Below are positions 9,712-18,526 of a DNA stretch of 64,000 nucleotides, piece by piece. The position numbers and the translations under genes are program-made. Within the stretch, counting starts at the first letter, position 1. Every line of letters starts with the position of its first letter. The notes beneath the pieces are model-generated. The model ran no database searches, had not been told where the DNA came from, and saw only the letters and a list, made by a program, of their open reading frames with translations. The stretch comes from Aurantimonas marina (GTDB taxonomy: Bacteria; Pseudomonadota; Alphaproteobacteria; Rhizobiales; Rhizobiaceae): the NCBI RefSeq assembly GCF_017183135.1, contig NZ_JADDXW010000009.1:62001-126000 (forward strand). The letters run 5' to 3'.

Positions 9712-10995
9712 CTACTCCGCCGCATTGCGGTCGCGCCATGATTCGAGCCCTTCGGTTCGGCTGGCGGCCTGTTCCTTTTGCCGAAGCCGGGTCTCGGTCT
9801 CATAAATATAATCCCGCGTAATCGGGAGCGATTCTAGCTTCTTCGTCAGCTGGACCTGGAAGACGACGAGATCTTGCCAGCGGAAGGCCGTTTCGGACGC
9901 GGCGAGGTAAAATTCCCACATGCGACAGAACCGCTCGTCATAAATCGCCTTGGCTTCCTCCCGCCGGGCTTCGAAGCGTTCCCGCCAGTGCCGCAGGGTC
10001 TCGGCGTAATGCAGCCGGAGAATTTCGACGTCGGTCACGATCAGGCCGCTGCGCTCGGTGGCCTTTGTCACCTGCGACAGGGAAGGCAGGTAGCCGCCCG
10101 GGAAAATGTATTTGCCGATGAAGGCGTTGGTGTTCGCCGGCTCTTCGATTCGCCCGATCGTGTGCAGCAGCATGACGCCGTCGTCGTCGAGGAGACGCGC
10201 GCACTGTCCAAAATAGTCTTCATAAAAGTCGAGACCGACATGCTCGAACATGCCTACCGAGACGATCCGGTCGAACGGCCCCTGGGTGTCGCGGTAGTCC
10301 TCCAGCCGGAAATCGGCTCTTTCGGCAAGTCCCGCATCGACCGCTCGACGTTGCGCGATCGCCAGCTGCTCGTCGGAGAGCGTGACACCGGTCACCTTCG
10401 CATTCAAATGCTGGGCCAGATAAAGCCCGAGCCCACCCCAGCCGCAGCCGACATCGAGTGTCCGCAGGTCAGGCCGGTCGAAGAAGAGCTTGGCCGCGAT
10501 ATGGCGCTTCTTGGCAAGCTGTGCCCGGTCGAGGCTGGCGTTCGGTTCTTCGAAATAGGCGCAACTGTATTGCCGGTCCGTGTCCAGGAACAGGTCGTAT
10601 AACTGGCTCGAAAGATCGTAGTGGTGATGGACGTTGGCCCGCGCCCGCTGCGGCGTGTTGTTCTGGATATAACGGCGATAGAGCAATCGCATCCGCCCGA
10701 TCGCCCGCATCCAGGGCTCGCTCGTTGCATCGTTGCCACCATTGCGGAACGCAAGGCTGAGGAGATCGAAGATGCTGCCCTCGACCATGTCGACGCCGCC
10801 ATTCATGTAGGCTTCGCCGAATTTGAGACCGGGGTTGATCGCGACACCCCACTCCGCCGCTTTAGAGTTGAACCGGATGTGCAGGGGCTTGCCGGTTCCG
10901 TCGCCCCATCGTGATGTCGTCCCGTCCGGGTCCGTAACGGTGAGGTTTCCGAAGCGAAAGAGGTGGGTGAGGTAGGTGGACAGGATGCGGTTCAT
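9712..10995 (-). CDS. cfa: Cyclopropane-fatty-acyl-phospholipid synthase family protein
   Basis: SAM-dependent enzyme that methylenates unsaturated acyl chains of membrane phospholipids, typically on entry to stationary phase or under acid stress. The 427-residue protein has the CFA N-terminal domain and a methyltransferase fold with LDVGCGWGG (about 180-188), the VHHHYDLSSQLYDLFL segment and the GMFEHVG motif. The ATG at 10995 is preceded by GGGAG at good spacing. It lies between rplI and dnaB, separated from rplI by an intrinsic terminator, so it should have its own promoter. Family members with other fatty-acid methylation activities exist. Confidence 0.9.
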   Translation of the reverse strand: MNRILSTYLTHLFRFGNLTVTDPDGTTSRWGDGTGKPLHIRFNSKAAEWGVAINPGLKFGEAYMNGGVDMVEGSIFDLLSLAFRNGGNDATSEPWMRAIGRMRLLYRRYIQNNTPQRARANVHHHYDLSSQLYDLFLDTDRQYSCAYFEEPNASLDRAQLAKKRHIAAKLFFDRPDLRTLDVGCGWGGLGLYLAQHLNAKVTGVTLSDEQLAIAQRRAVDAGLAERADFRLEDYRDTQGPFDRIVSVGMFEHVGLDFYEDYFGQCARLLDDDGVMLLHTIGRIEEPANTNAFIGKYIFPGGYLPSLSQVTKATERSGLIVTDVEILRLHYAETLRHWRERFEARREEAKAIYDERFCRMWEFYLAASETAFRWQDLVVFQVQLTKKLESLPITRDYIYETETRLRQKEQAASRTEGLESWRDRNAAE

Positions 10996-11105
10996 GACAA
11001 AATCTCCCGACCTTGGTCCGAAGAATCCGCGGCCACCGATGGCCACCGGAGTGCGGAAACATAAGCTGCCCTTTTAGATTTAAGCGCAACGACGCCAATG
11101 GCAAC

Positions 11106-11132
11106 AAAAAAGGCTCCGCCGAAGCGAAGCCT
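11106..11132 (-). terminator. Intrinsic terminator downstream of rplI
   Basis: Read on the minus strand, a 9-bp stem (one G-T pair) closes on a TTCG tetraloop and is followed by six T residues (A-run at 11106-11111 on the plus strand). It lies 60 bp after the rplI stop and ends the rpsF-rpsR-DUF2232-rplI unit. Confidence 0.88.
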
Positions 11133-11193
11133 TTCCTCATACGATCTGACAGCATGCCGAACGCGGCTGACATCGCGTTCGCCGTCTGAAGTT

Positions 11194-11802
11194 TTACGGG
11201 GCTTCGTCACTCTCCGCTGGAGCGTCCGAATCAGAGGCTTCACCGGTGTCTTCGCCGTCTTCCAACTCGTCGTCGTCGAAGCTTTCCTCTTCGTCGATCC
11301 CGTAGATGGCATCAGCCGACGTCAGTTCCTCGCCGCGAGCCTGACGCTCGGCCTCGTCGGGAGAGCGGGCGACGTTGATCGAAATATCTAGCTCCACCTC
11401 GGCATGAAGCGCGATGGTCACCGCGTGCAACCCGATCCGCTTGATCGGCTCGTTGAGCTGGATCTCATTGCGGCCGATCTTGAACCCCTCGCCAGCCAGG
11501 ATATCTGCGATGTCGCGCGTCGATACAGAGCCGTAGAGCTGGCCTGTTTCACCAGCGGAGCGGACGACGACGAAGCTCTTGCCTTCGAGTGTCGCAGCAA
11601 CGCCCTGAGCTTCGGCCTTGCGCTCTTCGTTGCGGGCCACCAACTGGCTCTTCTGCGCTTCGAAACGCGCGCGGTTGGCATCATTGGCGCGTAGCGCACG
11701 ACCGGTCGGCAGGAGATAATTACGGGCGAAGCCGTCGCGCACCTTCACGGTGTCGCCCATCTGGCCGAGTTTGGCGATGCGTTCGAGAAGAATAACGTCC
11801 AT
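11194..11802 (-). CDS. rplI: 50S ribosomal protein bL9
   Basis: Component of the large ribosomal subunit that binds 23S rRNA near the L1 stalk. The 202-residue protein starts with the standard [18 protein letters not shown]-domain, followed by the long connecting helix and C-domain ending near residue 150. Residues from about 165 on form a highly acidic tail (runs of D and E) that the E. coli protein lacks and that is seen in many alphaproteobacterial bL9. Last gene of the rpsF operon, with a clear terminator after it. Confidence 0.97.
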   Translation of the reverse strand: MDVILLERIAKLGQMGDTVKVRDGFARNYLLPTGRALRANDANRARFEAQKSQLVARNEERKAEAQGVAATLEGKSFVVVRSAGETGQLYGSVSTRDIADILAGEGFKIGRNEIQLNEPIKRIGLHAVTIALHAEVELDISINVARSPDEAERQARGEELTSADAIYGIDEEESFDDDELEDGEDTGEASDSDAPAESDEAP

Positions 11803-11834
11803 GATCTTGTCCTTTCTGGATCGGGATCGATTGT

Positions 11835-12806
11835 TCAGGATTGGCTGGACGACGGCCGGTCTTGACCGCGCCAGGTTTCGAAGAGCCCGAGCGCCATGAA
11901 CAGGACGATCGGGAAAGATAGCAGCAAGATCGCTGTGTAAGTCGTAAACAGCACCAGGCCTCGGCCCGGACGCCCCCGGGTGCGACGATGGAGGCTCGCC
12001 AGCCCTACCAAGGTGAAGGCGGCCCCTAACGCGCCGACGAAAACGGCGGCGACGAGGCCGATTGTTCCGCCGATGAAGGCCGCCGCGAGCGCTACACCGA
12101 AGATCGGGAGGGCAATTTTCGGCAGGTGGGTCGTCGAGGGGATGTCATCCTTCGGTCGCGGCAAGCGGCCGGACACGCGGACGACGGCGGCACCGAGATA
12201 AAGACCGCTGACGAGAGTGATGGTTAGGAGTGCCGGCTGGACGTAAGGGACGAGAGCGATCACGAGTTGCGCGAACTCGCGCAATTGGGCTTCGCTCAGC
12301 GTCTCCATCCCGGACCCTCCGCCTTGGCCGAGCGCCTCGACAACCGCCGGGACGAAAGCGTCCGGGTCGTAGCCGAGCATCCAGCCGAGAAGCACGCAGG
12401 CGGCAATCGCCATCGCGGCGATCGCGAGGAGCACACGCCCCAAGGGGTACCAGTCGAGATCGCTCCCGGCTTCGCGGGCTGAAGCGGCCCCACTTGCCAG
12501 CACGGGTTCGACCGTGGGCCGCGCCAACCCGGCAAGGTGGCCTGCGACCGCCATCGGCAGCGCCATGGTCCCGAACAGGGTCAGCGCGCTCGGGGCGGAC
12601 AGGGCAATGGCGTAAATCGTCATGCCGGCGACTGCGGAAGCAATAAATCCGGCGACCGAGCCCCAGCCGAGGCTCGCGATGGCGATCGGGATCGGAGCCG
12701 CCAGGGCAAAACTGATCGCCGAGGTCGACTGCAGTACGAGCCCCGCGAACAGAAGCGCGCTGGCAAGGCCGGATACGACGGCGATGAGGATGGTGGCTGG
12801 TTTCAT
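11835..12806 (-). CDS. DUF2232 integral membrane protein
   Basis: A protein of about 323 residues with roughly eight hydrophobic segments and a short charged C-terminus ([13 protein letters not shown]). It matches the membrane protein that in many Hyphomicrobiales lies between rpsR and rplI and is classed as DUF2232, with no proven role; distant resemblance to YybS-like proteins has been proposed for the family. The ATG at 12806 ([11 protein letters not shown]) is preferred over 12854. It is only 32 bp from rplI, so it is part of the ribosomal operon. Confidence 0.85.
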   Translation of the reverse strand: MKPATILIAVVSGLASALLFAGLVLQSTSAISFALAAPIPIAIASLGWGSVAGFIASAVAGMTIYAIALSAPSALTLFGTMALPMAVAGHLAGLARPTVEPVLASGAASAREAGSDLDWYPLGRVLLAIAAMAIAACVLLGWMLGYDPDAFVPAVVEALGQGGGSGMETLSEAQLREFAQLVIALVPYVQPALLTITLVSGLYLGAAVVRVSGRLPRPKDDIPSTTHLPKIALPIFGVALAAAFIGGTIGLVAAVFVGALGAAFTLVGLASLHRRTRGRPGRGLVLFTTYTAILLLSFPIVLFMALGLFETWRGQDRPSSSQS

Positions 12807-12899
12807 GACGTCTTGCGCTGTCCTGCTCGCGGCAGTTAGAGGCCTCGGCCCCAACTAGGCTGGATGACATTCCGTCCGCGGCCTGAGGCGGAGGGAAGC

Positions 12900-12926
12900 G
12901 GAGCGGCATCGTGATGATGCCGCTCC
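12900..12926 (-). repeat. Perfect 11-bp inverted repeat between rpsR and DUF2232
   Basis: The arms (12900-12910 and 12916-12926) are perfectly complementary and enclose a 5-nt loop. It starts 17 bp after the rpsR stop. No T-run follows on either strand, so it is more likely an RNA-stabilising or processing hairpin within the operon than a full terminator. Confidence 0.6.
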
Positions 12927-12943
12927 AGATCGAGTAGACGAGG

Positions 12944-13192
12944 TTACTTGATCAGGTAGGGAAGCAGGCCCAGGAAACGGGCGCGCTTGATCGCACGGGC
13001 AAGCGCGCGCTGGTTTTTCTGGGAAACAGCAGTGATCCGGGACGGCACGATCTTGCCGCGCTCGGAAATGTAGCGCTGCAGGAGACGGACGTCCTTGTAG
13101 TCGATCTTGGGCGAATCGGTCCCGGCGAACGGATCGGACTTGCGACGGCGGTGGAACGGCCGGCGGGTGGGAAGCTGAGCGATATCGACCAT
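12944..13192 (-). CDS. rpsR: 30S ribosomal protein bS18
   Basis: Small-subunit protein that pairs with bS6 on the platform. The 82-residue sequence shows the family core [20 protein letters not shown] and the C-terminal [19 protein letters not shown]. It starts six bases after rpsF, as in most bacteria, which supports balanced translation of the S6:S18 pair. Confidence 0.97.
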   Translation of the reverse strand: MVDIAQLPTRRPFHRRRKSDPFAGTDSPKIDYKDVRLLQRYISERGKIVPSRITAVSQKNQRALARAIKRARFLGLLPYLIK

Positions 13193-13198
13193 CTGGGT

Positions 13199-13627
13199 CT
13201 ACTCCGAATCGTTGTCGCGAGGGCGGCGAGGGCGATCGTCGTCGCGATCGCGCCGGGGACCGCGGTCACCACGGTCTTCGCGGCCGCCACGACGGGGCCG
13301 GTCATCGCGCTTTTGCATCATGGCCGACTGGCCTTCCTCATGCTCCTCGACGCGGATCGTCATGTAGCGGAGAATGTCCTCGTTGAAGCGCATCTGGCGC
13401 TCCATCTCCTGGACCGCCGCCGACGGGGCGTCGATGTTCATGAGGGTGTAATAGGCCTTGCGGTTCTTGTTGATCCGGTAGGTCAGGGTCTTGAGACCCC
13501 AATTCTCGACCTTGCCGACGGACCCGCCATTCGCCTCCAACACGCCACGATACTGCTCGACGAGCTGATCGACCTGCTGGTTGGAGATGTCCTGGCGCGA
13601 GAGGAATACGTGCTCGTAAAGAGCCAT
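13199..13627 (-). CDS. rpsF: 30S ribosomal protein bS6
   Basis: Small-subunit protein that forms a dimer with bS18. The first about 95 residues are the S6 ferredoxin-like domain ([15 protein letters not shown], then [19 protein letters not shown]). Residues from about 108 form a tail rich in R and D, a common alphaproteobacterial extension. First gene of the operon; a GGAAAGG ribosome site precedes the ATG and a long leader with hairpins lies upstream. Confidence 0.97.
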   Translation of the reverse strand: MALYEHVFLSRQDISNQQVDQLVEQYRGVLEANGGSVGKVENWGLKTLTYRINKNRKAYYTLMNIDAPSAAVQEMERQMRFNEDILRYMTIRVEEHEEGQSAMMQKRDDRPRRGGREDRGDRGPRRDRDDDRPRRPRDNDSE

Positions 13628-13852
13628 GCGCTATCGCCTTTCCATGTTTCGTTCGCATTTTGCATGGGTACAGCGGCTAAGCCTCTGCGACTTCCCTGCG
13701 AAACCCGACGAGCGGGTCAATTTGGAAAGGCGCCTGTACGAGAGCGTCGAGAGCGGAGACACGGGAAGCCGATGCCCTGCGGCATCCTGTTGCCGGCAAT
13801 CCGGCAGCCTTCCGTTCAGCCCCCAGCTGAGACCCAAGCATTGACGGTCGCC
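13628..13852 (-). promoter_or_regulatory. Long structured 5' leader of rpsF
   Basis: If the promoter at 13853-13881 is right, about 220 nt of leader precede rpsF. It includes two adjacent short perfect hairpins (arms 13771-13776/13781-13786 and 13791-13796/13801-13806). Known S6:S18 leaders regulate this operon by binding the protein pair; whether this leader has that fold cannot be decided by eye. No gene is seen in this stretch. Confidence 0.4.
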
Positions 13853-13881
13853 GACCTATCGGGTTTGCGCGGGTTTTTCAA
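13853..13881 (-). promoter_or_regulatory. Predicted promoter of the rpsF operon
   Basis: On the minus strand a CTTGAAA element (-35, 13876-13881) is followed after 17 bp by TAGGTC (-10, 13853-13858). The -35 matches the alphaproteobacterial housekeeping consensus well, the -10 only partly. Confidence 0.4.
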
Positions 13882-14031
13882 GCCTTTATTGAAGTCGGTG
13901 AACGGCCGCGACGTCGCGAACGCTATCTGCGGCGTTGCACGGGTGCCGCCGCGGCTCGCCCTGCGAGCGGCGGCCATGCCGGCAGGGTCCGTCCGGCGCG
14001 AAGGCGCGGATTGGAGTCGGACGCCCGGAGG

Positions 14032-16158
14032 TCAGGCGGTTGCGGCGCTAGGGTGGTGTGAACCGCTGGTCATTTCTCCCCGCAGTCGATCAAGCAGGAT
14101 TTCGGGTGCTTCCGGATGCCCCAGATAAAAGCCTTGCCCTTCGATTGCGCCGAGGTTGCGCAGTTGTTCCCATTGTTCCGCAGTCTCGATTCCTTCTGCG
14201 GTGAGTTTCAGTCCGAGCCGGCCGCAGAGGTCGAGGATCGAGGCAACGATGGCGTGGGTGGAGTTGTCCCGTCCGATGCCATTGATGATCGAGCGGTCGA
14301 TCTTGACGCGGTTGACCGGCAGAGCCTGGATGTATGCCAGACTTGTCTGCCCGGCGCCGAAGTCGTCGATCGCAACCTTGATACCTGCTTTCTGGATGGC
14401 CAGCAGGGTTTTTTTGACCAGTTCTTTTTCGATGATCGCCACACCTTCGGTGATCTCGATTTCCAGGAGCTGCGGGGGAACGCCGTTCACCGCCAGCGCC
14501 GCAGTCAACTGCTCGACAATTTCCTTCCGCGCTAGGGAAATAGGAGACAGGTTGATCGATGTATGGGGATGCTCGATGCCGGCGTTCAGGAATACACGCA
14601 TCTGTGCGACGGCAGTTTGGATCACCCAAAGGTCGATCAGGGTTATCAACCCGCAGTTTTCAGCGATCGGAATGAACTCCGACGGTGGCACCATCCGTCC
14701 GAGGCGAGCGTTTTTCCAACGGATCAGCGCCTCCATGCCAGTCGTCCGTCCCGTTTGGAGGTCCAGTTGTGGCTGGTAGGCGAGAGAGAATGACCCCCGG
14801 GATACGGCAAGGCGCAGATCATACTCCATGCATCGTCGCTCGTTCATCTCCCGCTCATGAGCAGGATCGAAACGGGCTACCCCGCTGCGCCCATTCCGCT
14901 TGACCTGGTAGAGAGCGACATCCGCCGAACGTTGCAGATCATCGAGGGTTCTGCCGTCGTCGGGGGTCACGGCGATTCCCGCCGAACAGCCGATGGTCAG
15001 CGTCAGGTCGCCGATAAAGAACGGTTGGGACAAGCGGCTGACCAGCGCTTTCGCCACTTGGAGGCTTTCGCCATGTTCAGGCTCCTGAATGACGACGGCA
15101 AATTCGTCACCGCCAAGGCGAAAGGCCGTCACATTTGGCTCCAGACCGGACTGGATGCGGTTGGCTACTCCCCGCAGCAGCAGATCGCCGACCCCGTGCC
15201 CGTAATCGTCGTTGACCAGTTTGAAATGATCGAGGTCGAGAGCGATCAGCGCGCCTGCTCTCTCGATACCGTCGACGTTGCCCTTCAGCTTTTGCCAAGT
15301 CTCATTGAAGAGTGTTCGATTGCCGAGGCCGGTCAAGGGATCGTGTCTTGCCAGGTGCTCGATCTGCCTGCGAGCGACAGTCAACGACGTGACATCGGTT
15401 AGCGCCAACATCCGCTCCGGGACGGACGGAATATTGTTCCACGGCGACATCGCGACGATCATGTGCCGCGAATGATACGGCATCGTCAGTTCGGCCTCAA
15501 AACTCTGGGACAGACGAATCTTGTCTGCGAACGACACGCCGTCGGTCGGGCGAATGCGGGTAAAGAGATCGGCTTGGGATGGGTTCCCCTCGAACATCTC
15601 GCCCGCTACTGAATTGGCGAACAGCACTTTTCCGGCCGCGTCTATTTTTATGAAACCGATCGGCGCGGTCTCCGCCATGGCGCGGTATTCCGCGCGACTT
15701 TCGCGTAACCGCTGTGCGCTGATGATACTGCGGGTGATATCGATATAAAGAGTAAGGGAGCCCGCTTTCGCTTTCCTGGGTATGGAGCGCCCAAGGATGC
15801 GGCGTCCGGACGGGCGACGGGCGATCACTTCAGCCGCCTTGCCGCTTTCCACGCATTCGAGATGGTCCGCCGTGACGAAATCATCGGGGTGATCACCGCG
15901 TTGGTGACAAAATGCCGTGATGGCCCGCCGGGGTAACCCGGCCCGCAACATGCCTTCGGGTAGCTCCAGATAGCTGGCCGCCTGTGCGTTGAAGAAGGCG
16001 ACGACCTCGCCCTCGGTGGCATCGTGATCATAGAGCACGGCGCCGTGGTCCATGTTATCCAGCATCTCCCGCATCATGGCATGCTCGACGCTGATGGGCC
16101 GTTGGCCGGAATTCACGTCCTCCACCTGGCGCGTACTCTCGTTACCGATTTCGGCCAT
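14032..16158 (-). CDS. PAS-GGDEF-EAL protein (cyclic-di-GMP turnover)
   Basis: A 708-residue signalling protein, probably cytoplasmic since no membrane segment is seen. Order: a first PAS-like region (about 28-140), a second PAS domain (about 155-265), a GGDEF domain with intact GGDEF at 349-353, and an EAL domain with EALIR at 476-480, plus the INLSP, EIEITEG, DDFGAG, VKIDRSI and EGIE motifs of active phosphodiesterases. The RxxD inhibitory site expected before GGDEF is absent (E340/V343 at the key positions). It could therefore make or break cyclic-di-GMP; net activity cannot be predicted. The ATG at 16158 has GAGGA six bases upstream; the ORF continues to 16362 but the domain-free extension is unlikely. 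Divergent from fabD. Confidence 0.92.
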   Translation of the reverse strand: MAEIGNESTRQVEDVNSGQRPISVEHAMMREMLDNMDHGAVLYDHDATEGEVVAFFNAQAASYLELPEGMLRAGLPRRAITAFCHQRGDHPDDFVTADHLECVESGKAAEVIARRPSGRRILGRSIPRKAKAGSLTLYIDITRSIISAQRLRESRAEYRAMAETAPIGFIKIDAAGKVLFANSVAGEMFEGNPSQADLFTRIRPTDGVSFADKIRLSQSFEAELTMPYHSRHMIVAMSPWNNIPSVPERMLALTDVTSLTVARRQIEHLARHDPLTGLGNRTLFNETWQKLKGNVDGIERAGALIALDLDHFKLVNDDYGHGVGDLLLRGVANRIQSGLEPNVTAFRLGGDEFAVVIQEPEHGESLQVAKALVSRLSQPFFIGDLTLTIGCSAGIAVTPDDGRTLDDLQRSADVALYQVKRNGRSGVARFDPAHEREMNERRCMEYDLRLAVSRGSFSLAYQPQLDLQTGRTTGMEALIRWKNARLGRMVPPSEFIPIAENCGLITLIDLWVIQTAVAQMRVFLNAGIEHPHTSINLSPISLARKEIVEQLTAALAVNGVPPQLLEIEITEGVAIIEKELVKKTLLAIQKAGIKVAIDDFGAGQTSLAYIQALPVNRVKIDRSIINGIGRDNSTHAIVASILDLCGRLGLKLTAEGIETAEQWEQLRNLGAIEGQGFYLGHPEAPEILLDRLRGEMTSGSHHPSAATA

Positions 16159-16354
16159 CGTCTTCCTCGCCGCGATGCCATTGAGTTTTCCTCTGCGAAG
16201 CAGTTTGTCGAGATTCCGTTGAGACAATCTTAAGTTGATCTGAGGAATGCGCGAAGACCGCGAGACTCGTTGCAATCGGGCCGGCGCCCTTGACAGGGGC
16301 GCCTTACCCAAACCAATGCGTGAGTCAGTTACGAGGGCAATCGGGAGTACTCGC

Positions 16355-17290
16355 ATGACCATGGCATTGGTCTTCCCAGGACAGGGCAGTCAGAGCGTCG
16401 GCATGGGGCGATCGCTGTTCGACGCCAATGCCGAGAGCCGCCAGGTTTTCGAGGAAGTCGACGAGGCGCTTGGGGAAAAGCTGTCGACGTTGATCTTCGA
16501 AGGGCCCGAGGAAAGGCTGACCCTGACACAGAACGCTCAGCCGGCCCTGATGGCCGTCTCCGTGGCGGTCATCCGGGCGCTTGAGGCGGAAGGCTTCGAC
16601 GTGAGCCGGGCGAGTTACCTCGCCGGGCACTCGCTTGGAGAGTACTCGGCGCTGACGGCTGCCGGCGCGCTCACCCTTGCCGACGCCGGGAAGCTCTTGC
16701 GCATCCGCGGTCTGGCCATGCAGGAGGCTGTCCCGCGGGGGCAGGGGGCAATGGCCGCGATCCTTGGTCTGGGGGCGGACGAGGTTGTGCGGCTTTGCCA
16801 GGACGCTGCCGAGGGCGGCGTGTGCGAAACGGCGAACGACAATGGCGGCGGGCAGATCGTCATTTCCGGCGACAAGCGGGCCGTCGAACGGGCAGTGGCG
16901 CTGGCGCCCGAGCGTGGCGCCAAGCGGGCGATCCCGCTGACGGTCTCCGCGCCTTTCCATTGCCGGCTGATGCAGCCCGCCGCAGATCGGATGGCCGAGG
17001 CGCTTGCCGGGGCGAGGATCAATGCGCCAACCGTCCCGGTCGTCTCCAACATCACGGCGAGCCCGACGTCAGATCCGGACGAAATACGCGAGCGCCTCGT
17101 TCGCCAGGTGACCGGCCAGGTCCGCTGGCGTGAAAGTGTCGAATGGCTGGCGGGCGCGGGCGTCACCAGCCTCGTGGAGGTCGGCAGCGGCAAGGTGTTG
17201 ACCGGGCTTGCCCGCCGCATCGACCGCAGCCTCGAGGCGAAGGCTGTTGGAACCGCCGAGGACGTGCGGGCCTTTGTCGAAGGTGGCTGA
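16355..17290 (+). CDS. fabD: Malonyl-CoA--ACP transacylase
   Basis: Loads malonyl groups onto acyl carrier protein for fatty-acid synthesis. The 311-residue protein starts with MALVFPGQGSQ and has the nucleophile Ser93 in GHSLGE, plus the histidine in the APFHCRLM segment. The ATG at 16355 follows GGGAG at seven bases; the frame upstream to 16247 is not needed. Starts the fabD-fabG-acpP-fabF-mltG plus-strand run. Confidence 0.96.
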   Translation: MTMALVFPGQGSQSVGMGRSLFDANAESRQVFEEVDEALGEKLSTLIFEGPEERLTLTQNAQPALMAVSVAVIRALEAEGFDVSRASYLAGHSLGEYSALTAAGALTLADAGKLLRIRGLAMQEAVPRGQGAMAAILGLGADEVVRLCQDAAEGGVCETANDNGGGQIVISGDKRAVERAVALAPERGAKRAIPLTVSAPFHCRLMQPAADRMAEALAGARINAPTVPVVSNITASPTSDPDEIRERLVRQVTGQVRWRESVEWLAGAGVTSLVEVGSGKVLTGLARRIDRSLEAKAVGTAEDVRAFVEGG

Positions 17291-17332
17291 TACGCAGGCG
17301 GCATGAACCGACAACGAGAGAGGGGAACACAG

Positions 17333-18070
17333 ATGTTCGATCTGACCGGGCGCAAGGCGCTTGTCACCGGAGCGAGCGGTGGGATCGGGGAGGCGATAGC
17401 ACGGGCGCTTCACGGCGCCGGTGCCACCGTCGGTCTCCACGGCACCCGGCGGGAGAAGCTGGACGACATCGCCGCCTCCCTCGGAGATCGCGCGACGGTG
17501 TTTCCCGCCGATCTGGCGGACAGGGACGAGCAAAAGGCTTTGGCGGAAACGGTCGAGAGCCAGATGCAGGGGGTCGATATCCTGGTGAACAATGCCGGTG
17601 TGACGCGCGACGGACTGTTTGTTCGCATGTCTGATGAAGACTGGGACAGCGTCATCGAAATCGATCTGACCGCGGCGTTCCGTCTCACCCGCGGTCTGGC
17701 GCATCCGATGATGCGCCGCCGATTCGGCCGAATCATCAACATCACTTCGATCGTCGGCGTCACCGGCAATCCGGGGCAGGCAAATTACTGCGCGGCCAAG
17801 GCCGGAATGATCGGGTTTTCCAAATCGCTTGCCCAAGAGATTGCGTCCCGGTCCGTCACAGTCAACTGCATCGCGCCCGGCTTCATCGCAAGCACCATGA
17901 CCGACAAGCTCAACGACAAGCAGAAAGACGCGATCATGGGGGCAATCCCGATGAAGCGGATGGGCGAGGCGGGTGAAATCGCTGCCGCCGCCGTATTCCT
18001 CGCGTCGAACGAGGCGGCGTATGTCACTGGGCAAACGCTGCACATCAATGGCGGTATGGCGATGATCTGA
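17333..18070 (+). CDS. fabG: 3-oxoacyl-ACP reductase
   Basis: NADPH-dependent reduction of 3-ketoacyl-ACP in the elongation cycle. The 245-residue SDR has TGASGGIG (12-19), NNAGVTRDG, a catalytic Ser in the INITSIVG segment and YCAAK, and ends with the typical HINGGMAM. The ATG at 17333 follows GAGGGG; an upstream ATG at 17303 is less likely. It lies 42 bp after fabD, consistent with one transcript. Confidence 0.96.
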   Translation: MFDLTGRKALVTGASGGIGEAIARALHGAGATVGLHGTRREKLDDIAASLGDRATVFPADLADRDEQKALAETVESQMQGVDILVNNAGVTRDGLFVRMSDEDWDSVIEIDLTAAFRLTRGLAHPMMRRRFGRIINITSIVGVTGNPGQANYCAAKAGMIGFSKSLAQEIASRSVTVNCIAPGFIASTMTDKLNDKQKDAIMGAIPMKRMGEAGEIAAAAVFLASNEAAYVTGQTLHINGGMAMI

Positions 18071-18186
18071 CGCCTGCCCGCGCGCGACGCTTGGCCCGCG
18101 CATCGGACCATGCTAAGCGCCCGCCACCAAGAAGAGATTTTTACTGTTTTCGTTGTGGTGCGCCGAGAGACCCTGCACCACCATGC

Positions 18187-18214
18187 TTGATAAAGCGCTG
18201 CCCCGCGTCTAACG
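18187..18214 (+). promoter_or_regulatory. Possible acpP promoter
   Basis: TTGATA (18187-18192), 16 bp, then CTAACG (18209-18214), about 36 bp before the acpP start. acpP is usually expressed far more than its neighbours, which makes a separate promoter likely, but the match is modest. Confidence 0.3.
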
Positions 18215-18249
18215 AAAGCGGCAGCACCAATCGCAATAGAGGACTGAAC

Positions 18250-18486
18250 ATGAGCGATATCGCTGAGCGAGTGAAGAAGATCGTCGTCGAGCATCTGGGC
18301 GTCGAACAGGAAAAGGTTACCGAGAACGCGAGTTTCATTGACGATCTGGGTGCCGACAGCCTCGACACGGTCGAACTCGTCATGGCGTTCGAGGAAGAGT
18401 TCGGCGTGGAGATTCCCGATGACGCCGCCGAGACGATCCTGACAGTCGGCGACGCGGTGAAGTTCATCGAAAAGAACCAGGCCTGA
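18250..18486 (+). CDS. acpP: Acyl carrier protein
   Basis: Small acidic carrier of growing acyl chains. The 78-residue protein has the invariant [10 protein letters not shown], with Ser37 as the 4'-phosphopantetheine site, and the expected four-helix pattern. AGAGG lies before the ATG. Flanked by fabG and fabF as in most proteobacteria; the 179 bp gap to fabG may hold its own promoter. Confidence 0.97.
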   Translation: MSDIAERVKKIVVEHLGVEQEKVTENASFIDDLGADSLDTVELVMAFEEEFGVEIPDDAAETILTVGDAVKFIEKNQA

Positions 18487-18526
18487 CGTTTCTGGCGGAG
18501 CGTCCGCCGGGGCGATTGAGCGATTG

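Noticed and set aside
13626-13844. 72-codon plus-strand open frame upstream of rpsF
   Set aside because: No ribosome site or recognisable composition; it lies antisense to the rpsF leader.
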